Notes under the pieces: generated by a model
Told to the model about the DNA's origin: nothing
The model's input: the letters and a program-made list of their open reading frames with translations, nothing else
Database searches by the model: none
Translations under genes and position numbers: made by a program
NCBI GenBank assembly: GCA_038224615.1
Contig: JBBRFH010000137.1
Coordinates: 1 to 9,216 of the forward strand
Length of the DNA stretch: 9,216 nt
Source: JBBRFH01 sp038224615
Lineage (GTDB): Bacteria > Planctomycetota > Phycisphaerae > Tepidisphaerales > Tepidisphaeraceae
Direction: 5' to 3'
In this document: positions 5,918 through 9,216 of the stretch, piece by piece
Position numbering within the stretch: position 1 is the first letter of the stretch
Layout of the letters: every line of letters starts with the position of its first letter

Positions 5918-6856
5918 CTATTGTTTTCGTGGTTGCTCGTCGATCGACAACACCACGCGCATCCTCGGCCCGTAATCTGCGGAAACCTGCCGTGGCGAGG
6001 TGAGCTCCAGCTCCACGTAATCGACATCCTGCGGCTTCTTTGGCGTCGGCGTTAAGTATACCTGCGCCCGCTCGGCCGGTTCGTACGTGCCGGGCGATTG
6101 CCAGATCCATTCGCGATCGATCCTGACCGAGACGGCGTATGTCGCGTACTCGGCCGTCAGCATGTTCGCGTCCAGGCCGACCTTGGCGGCTTTCTCCACC
6201 GCAGTTTCGATCGCGGCGTGCTGGCCGTCACCGGAGATCGTCATCGCGGGCGTTCCGGCAATCGTCATCGCGGGCGTTCCCGAGAACGTCTGCGTCTTGC
6301 GGTCGCCGTCCAGGTGGGCGGTGACGCGGAGCGGCCGCGGGAGCTGGACGATGCTCCATGTTGCCCAACGCTGCGGCGCGAGGTGCTCCGTGCCGGCGGC
6401 TGCCGCGGTGATCAGCAGAGCGCCGGATTTGTCGAGCGAGTAGGTGCGGGAGATTGGACCGCTCACGTCCAATTCACCGAAATCGGTGCGAACCACCGTG
6501 TCGCCCACCGATGTCGTGTTGTCGTTCGGCGGCGGCCAGCCCCGCTTCGTCCCGTCCGCGCCGGTCCATTCCGATTGCGGCCACAGCCACGCCTTCTCAC
6601 CACCGTAGTTAGGCCAGGCATTGGGCGCGACCTTGAAGTCCGTTTCGGCGCCGGTCCAGAGAACGTTCGGTTTTCCCAGCAGCGAGTAATGCATCACCCG
6701 CCGCCACGCAGGAACAACAACCGCCTCGGCGATGTCGTTGCTCAGGCGGTAGGCGTCCTGGTCGTGCCAGCGGACCTTTTCGATCCTGGTCGTGGACGCG
6801 CACGCCAGTGAACTTAACGCACAGGCAGCGAGCGATGCGGATTGAAGTACTTTCAC
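5918..6856 (-). CDS. Exported DUF4380-like protein
   Basis: A 312-residue protein beginning at a GTG with a strong Shine-Dalgarno (AGGAGA, 7-base spacing). The N-terminus VKVLQSASLAACALSSLACAS is a short secretion signal. Cysteine 19 could carry a lipid, but the residues before it (S-L-A) are not a standard lipobox, so lipoprotein versus ordinary export is open. The body matches the pattern of DUF4380-type proteins, which have a galactose-mutarotase-like beta fold: YRLSNDIAEAVVVP, then WRRVMHYSLLGKPNVLW, NYGGEKAWLWPQ, GWPPPN and RWATWSIVQLPRP. The precise function of this family is not known; a carbohydrate-binding or epimerase-like role is inferred from the fold and from the rhamnosidase gene 95 bases upstream on the same strand, with which it is probably co-transcribed. 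A longer frame from 6943 runs through intergenic hairpins and is rejected. An 8-residue internal duplication lies in the middle. Confidence 0.82.
   Translation of the reverse strand: MKVLQSASLAACALSSLACASTTRIEKVRWHDQDAYRLSNDIAEAVVVPAWRRVMHYSLLGKPNVLWTGAETDFKVAPNAWPNYGGEKAWLWPQSEWTGADGTKRGWPPPNDNTTSVGDTVVRTDFGELDVSGPISRTYSLDKSGALLITAAAAGTEHLAPQRWATWSIVQLPRPLRVTAHLDGDRKTQTFSGTPAMTIAGTPAMTISGDGQHAAIETAVEKAAKVGLDANMLTAEYATYAVSVRIDREWIWQSPGTYEPAERAQVYLTPTPKKPQDVDYVELELTSPRQVSADYGPRMRVVLSIDEQPRKQ
6237..6284. repeat. 24-base tandem duplication within the DUF4380-like gene
   Basis: Units 6237-6260 and 6261-6284 share their first 20 bases exactly (atcgtcatcgcgggcgttcc) and then differ at the end. Because the period is a multiple of three the frame is kept, and the protein reads GTPAMTIAGTPAMTISGDG. 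The near identity suggests a recent slippage event. It probably lengthens a surface loop between beta strands. Confidence 0.9.
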
Positions 6857-6863
6857 GGGTCGT

Positions 6864-6869
6864 TCTCCT
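6864..6869 (-). promoter_or_regulatory. Shine-Dalgarno site of the DUF4380-like gene
   Basis: AGGAGA on the minus strand, within taggagaacgaccc, lies 7 bases before the GTG at 6856. It fixes the start at that GTG rather than at the in-frame ATG at 6943. The comM-like, RNase and ATPase starts in this window have no comparable site. Confidence 0.85.
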
Positions 6870-6884
6870 AAAGAATCCTCGTAG

Positions 6885-6939
6885 CACGGGCACCTCGCCC
6901 GTGAGTCAGCAAGACAGAAACACGGGCGAAGCGCCCGTG
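6885..6939. repeat. Twin hairpins, CACGGGC family
   Basis: Two small hairpins lie 17 bases apart: CACGGGC-ACCTC-GCCCGTG at 6885-6903 and CACGGGCG-AAG-CGCCCGTG at 6921-6939. They sit in the 95-base gap between the rhamnosidase stop and the DUF4380-like start. The two copies can also pair with each other to form one long stem. They could stabilise the upstream mRNA or attenuate read-through, but no T-run follows on the minus strand. The repeat family is of a dispersed kind. Confidence 0.85.
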
Positions 6940-6951
6940 CCACGAATCGCG

Positions 6952-9216
6952 CTACGCGATCGGCGCGCGGAAGCGGTACGTGCCCGACTGCAGCTCAAAC
7001 ACGGCGCGGCCGTCCTTCGAGGGCAGCGCCTTTACGCCCGTTGCGCCCGACACCGGCTTATCCGACTCCGTCACCTTCGCAACGTCGCTGGTGGGCAGCG
7101 TCGCGGTAGCGGTCGTGTTGGGCGCGACGGTGAGCTCGTAGGTGATCTCGCTGCCTTCGATGCGCCACGCGCTGGCGACCACGCCGTGGTGGGTGTCGAT
7201 GCTGGCCTTGGCGTGGGTGAGCGGGCCGTCCTTGAGCGGGTTGGGCGTGAAGCAAACCTTCGCGTAGCCGGGCGCGCTCGGGTCAACGTCGATGCCGGCG
7301 ACGCGCTCGTAGAGCCACGCGCCGATCGCGCCGTAGGCATAATGGTTGAAAGAATTCATGCCCGCGTCCTGGAAGCCCTTCTCAGGCGTCCAGCCGTCCC
7401 AGCGCTCCCAGATCGTCGTAGCGCCCTGCGTGACAGCGAATAGCCAACTCGGCCAGCCCTTCTGCATCAGCAGCTTGTACGCAACGTCGAGCCGGCCGTT
7501 CGCGCTCAGCACTTCGGCGAGGTACGGCGAGCCGACAAATCCGGTCGCGAGCTTGGTGCCGCGTTTTTCGATGTCGTTGACGAGCCAGGCGAGCGCCGTC
7601 TTACGCGATTTCTCATCCGGGAGCAGGTCGAAGTGCAGCGCCAGCACGTACGAGGTCTGCGTCGCGCCGACGACCAGCCCGTCCGGCGTCACGTAGCGCC
7701 GTTGGAAGACGGCCTTGGTATCGGCGGCGATCTGTTCGAAATGGATCGCGTCTTTTTCCTTGCCCAGCGCGCGGGCGATCTGCGCCAGAAGCTTGGCGTC
7801 GTAGACGATGAACGCGGTGCCGATCAGGTCCTTGGGTGTCAGGCCCATGACGTGCTGCGAGCCGGCGTCCTGGCTGAGCCAGTCGCCGTAACCGTGCCAG
7901 CCTTTCCAATCCGGGTGCGAGCGGATGCCGCCGAACTCCTTGGCGGTGTTGTAGAGGTGATTGACGAACTTCGCCATGGAGTCGTAGTGGCTCGCGACAA
8001 GTCGCACGTCGCCGTAGCAGAGCCACATGGTCCACGGGCAGATGACGCCCGCATCGGCCCACGCCGGCCCGCCGTCGCCGGAGAAGCTGCTGGCACTGCC
8101 CTGCTCGACCGGGCTGGTATCCGGCACGATCGACGGGAACGCACCCGCCGGGCTTTGCGAATCTCGGAGATCCTGCGTCCACTTGGCAAAGAACCCGCTG
8201 ACGTCGTAGTTGAACGCCGCGGTACGGACGAACACCTGCGCGTCTCCGGTCCAGCCGAGGCGTTCGTTGCGCTGCGGGCAATCGGTCGGCACGTCGACGC
8301 TGTTGCCGCGCCAGCCCCAGCGGATGTTCTCCTGCAACTGGTTCACCGTTTCGTCCGAGCATTCGAACGAGCCGGTCGATTCGTAATTCGAGTGTACGAC
8401 CACCGCCTCGATATCCTCCGTCGACAGTTCGGCAGAGGGATAGCCGTCGATCTCGAGAAAGCGGAAGCCGTGAAAGGTAAACTGCGGATCGAAGGTTTCC
8501 TCGGCATCCCCGCGCGGGGTGTAGACGTCGGTCTGGCGGGCGCTGCGGAGATTGGTCGTGTAAAGCCCGCCGGTGTTGAGCTTGTCGAGCACTTCGGCAT
8601 GGCGGAAGCGGATCGGGTTCCCGGCCCGTGCGCCGCGGATCTTCAGTCGGACATGCCCGACAAGGTTCTGGCCGAAGTCGACCAGGTACTTATGCCGTTC
8701 CCAGTTCTTGCCCTGCGCCTTGATGAGGATCGGCTTGACCGTCTGCGTCTCGCGCACGGTCGGCCCGGGCGTCGCGACGATCTCGATGCCAGTGTCCTTA
8801 AAGATCGTCACAGCGCCCCACCGCGAATCGTCAAATCCACTCTTGTCCCACCCCACCTGCGCGTGCCGCGCGTCGACGTGCTGGCCCATCATCAGGTCGG
8901 CGGAGACGATTTCGCCGGTGGCGGTCTTCCACGATTCATCGGTGGCAAGCGTCTGCGTCGAGCCATCGTCGAAGGTGATCACCAGTTGCGCCAGCATCGA
9001 CGGCTGATCGCCAAAAAATTGCCGGCGGTCGATGTTGCCGGTGAAGCCGCAATACCACCCGTCGGCGATCCACGCGCCGGCGACGTTATCACCGCTCTTG
9101 AGCAAGGCGGTCACGTCGTACACCTGGTACTGCGTGCGTTTGCGGTAGTCGGTCCAGCCCGGGGTGAAGATGTCGTTGCCCACGCGCTGGCCATTGAGAT
9201 GGAACTCGTAGAAGCC
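6952..9216 (-). CDS. GH78 alpha-L-rhamnosidase, N-terminus outside window
   Basis: The last 754 residues of an inverting alpha-L-rhamnosidase, which releases terminal rhamnose from plant or algal polysaccharides and glycosides. The frame stays open to the window edge (GFYEFHLNGQRVGND), so the start and any signal peptide are missing. Numbering from the first visible codon, residues 1-140 are the N-terminal beta-sandwich domain (GWYCGFTG, GWDKSGFDDSRWG). A concanavalin-like domain follows to about 275 (YLVDFGQNLVGHVRL, FTFHGFRFLEIDGY). The catalytic (alpha/alpha)6 barrel runs from about 280 to 640, and a C-terminal beta domain ends the protein. The acid motif DCPQRNERLGWTGD carries D312, E318 (general acid) and D325. 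TIWERWDGW carries E604, the likely general base. SFNHYAYGAIGAWLYERVAGID closes the barrel. All key residues are present, so the enzyme should be active. The downstream exported gene probably shares the transcript. Confidence 0.95.
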   Translation of the reverse strand, partial: GFYEFHLNGQRVGNDIFTPGWTDYRKRTQYQVYDVTALLKSGDNVAGAWIADGWYCGFTGNIDRRQFFGDQPSMLAQLVITFDDGSTQTLATDESWKTATGEIVSADLMMGQHVDARHAQVGWDKSGFDDSRWGAVTIFKDTGIEIVATPGPTVRETQTVKPILIKAQGKNWERHKYLVDFGQNLVGHVRLKIRGARAGNPIRFRHAEVLDKLNTGGLYTTNLRSARQTDVYTPRGDAEETFDPQFTFHGFRFLEIDGYPSAELSTEDIEAVVVHSNYESTGSFECSDETVNQLQENIRWGWRGNSVDVPTDCPQRNERLGWTGDAQVFVRTAAFNYDVSGFFAKWTQDLRDSQSPAGAFPSIVPDTSPVEQGSASSFSGDGGPAWADAGVICPWTMWLCYGDVRLVASHYDSMAKFVNHLYNTAKEFGGIRSHPDWKGWHGYGDWLSQDAGSQHVMGLTPKDLIGTAFIVYDAKLLAQIARALGKEKDAIHFEQIAADTKAVFQRRYVTPDGLVVGATQTSYVLALHFDLLPDEKSRKTALAWLVNDIEKRGTKLATGFVGSPYLAEVLSANGRLDVAYKLLMQKGWPSWLFAVTQGATTIWERWDGWTPEKGFQDAGMNSFNHYAYGAIGAWLYERVAGIDVDPSAPGYAKVCFTPNPLKDGPLTHAKASIDTHHGVVASAWRIEGSEITYELTVAPNTTATATLPTSDVAKVTESDKPVSGATGVKALPSKDGRAVFELQSGTYRFRAPIA

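Noticed and set aside
7315..7380. Missing catalytic glutamate in the rhamnosidase at GAIGAWLYERVAGID
   Set aside because: Spacing from the acid E318 fits the glutamate in TIWERW (E604) as the general base better than this later position, so the enzyme is not judged defective.

Overview
This is a GC-rich bacterial chromosome window with four long protein-coding genes, one more that runs off the left edge, and unusually ornate intergenic DNA. The mix of gene families points to Planctomycetota, perhaps Phycisphaerae: a GH78 rhamnosidase beside a DUF4380-like exported protein, a HerA-type ATPase with a long C-terminal extension, and a beta-CASP RNase. The many unrelated palindromic repeats between genes, and starts that mostly lack a Shine-Dalgarno sequence, fit the same picture. 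This assignment is inference; Verrucomicrobiota is the main alternative.

Layout. Bases 1-864 (minus strand) hold the N-terminal 288 codons of a ComM/YifB-type Mg-chelatase-like AAA+ ATPase, cut by the window edge. Bases 865-1692 form an 828-base divergent intergenic region with no convincing gene but at least four separate repeat structures. A plus-strand MBL-fold/beta-CASP ribonuclease follows (1693-3081). After an interarm palindrome (3104-3214) comes a plus-strand HerA/DUF87-type ATPase of 818 residues (3282-5738). It converges on a minus-strand pair across another long inverted repeat (5766-5904). That pair, transcribed right to left, is a GH78 alpha-L-rhamnosidase (6952 to beyond 9216, N-terminus outside the window) followed by a small exported DUF4380-like protein (5918-6856) with a clear Shine-Dalgarno and a GTG start.

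How the genes work together. The rhamnosidase and the exported protein are plausibly co-transcribed and would belong to degradation of rhamnose-containing polysaccharides. The RNase, the HerA-like ATPase and ComM are nucleic-acid or ATPase housekeeping types with no proven link to each other. I see no tRNA, rRNA, CRISPR array, transposase or phage gene.

I do not find a clear undescribed multi-gene system. The best leads are the uncharacterised C-terminal half of the HerA-like ATPase and the density of different palindromic repeat families, including one that appears to sit in frame inside the ATPase gene.
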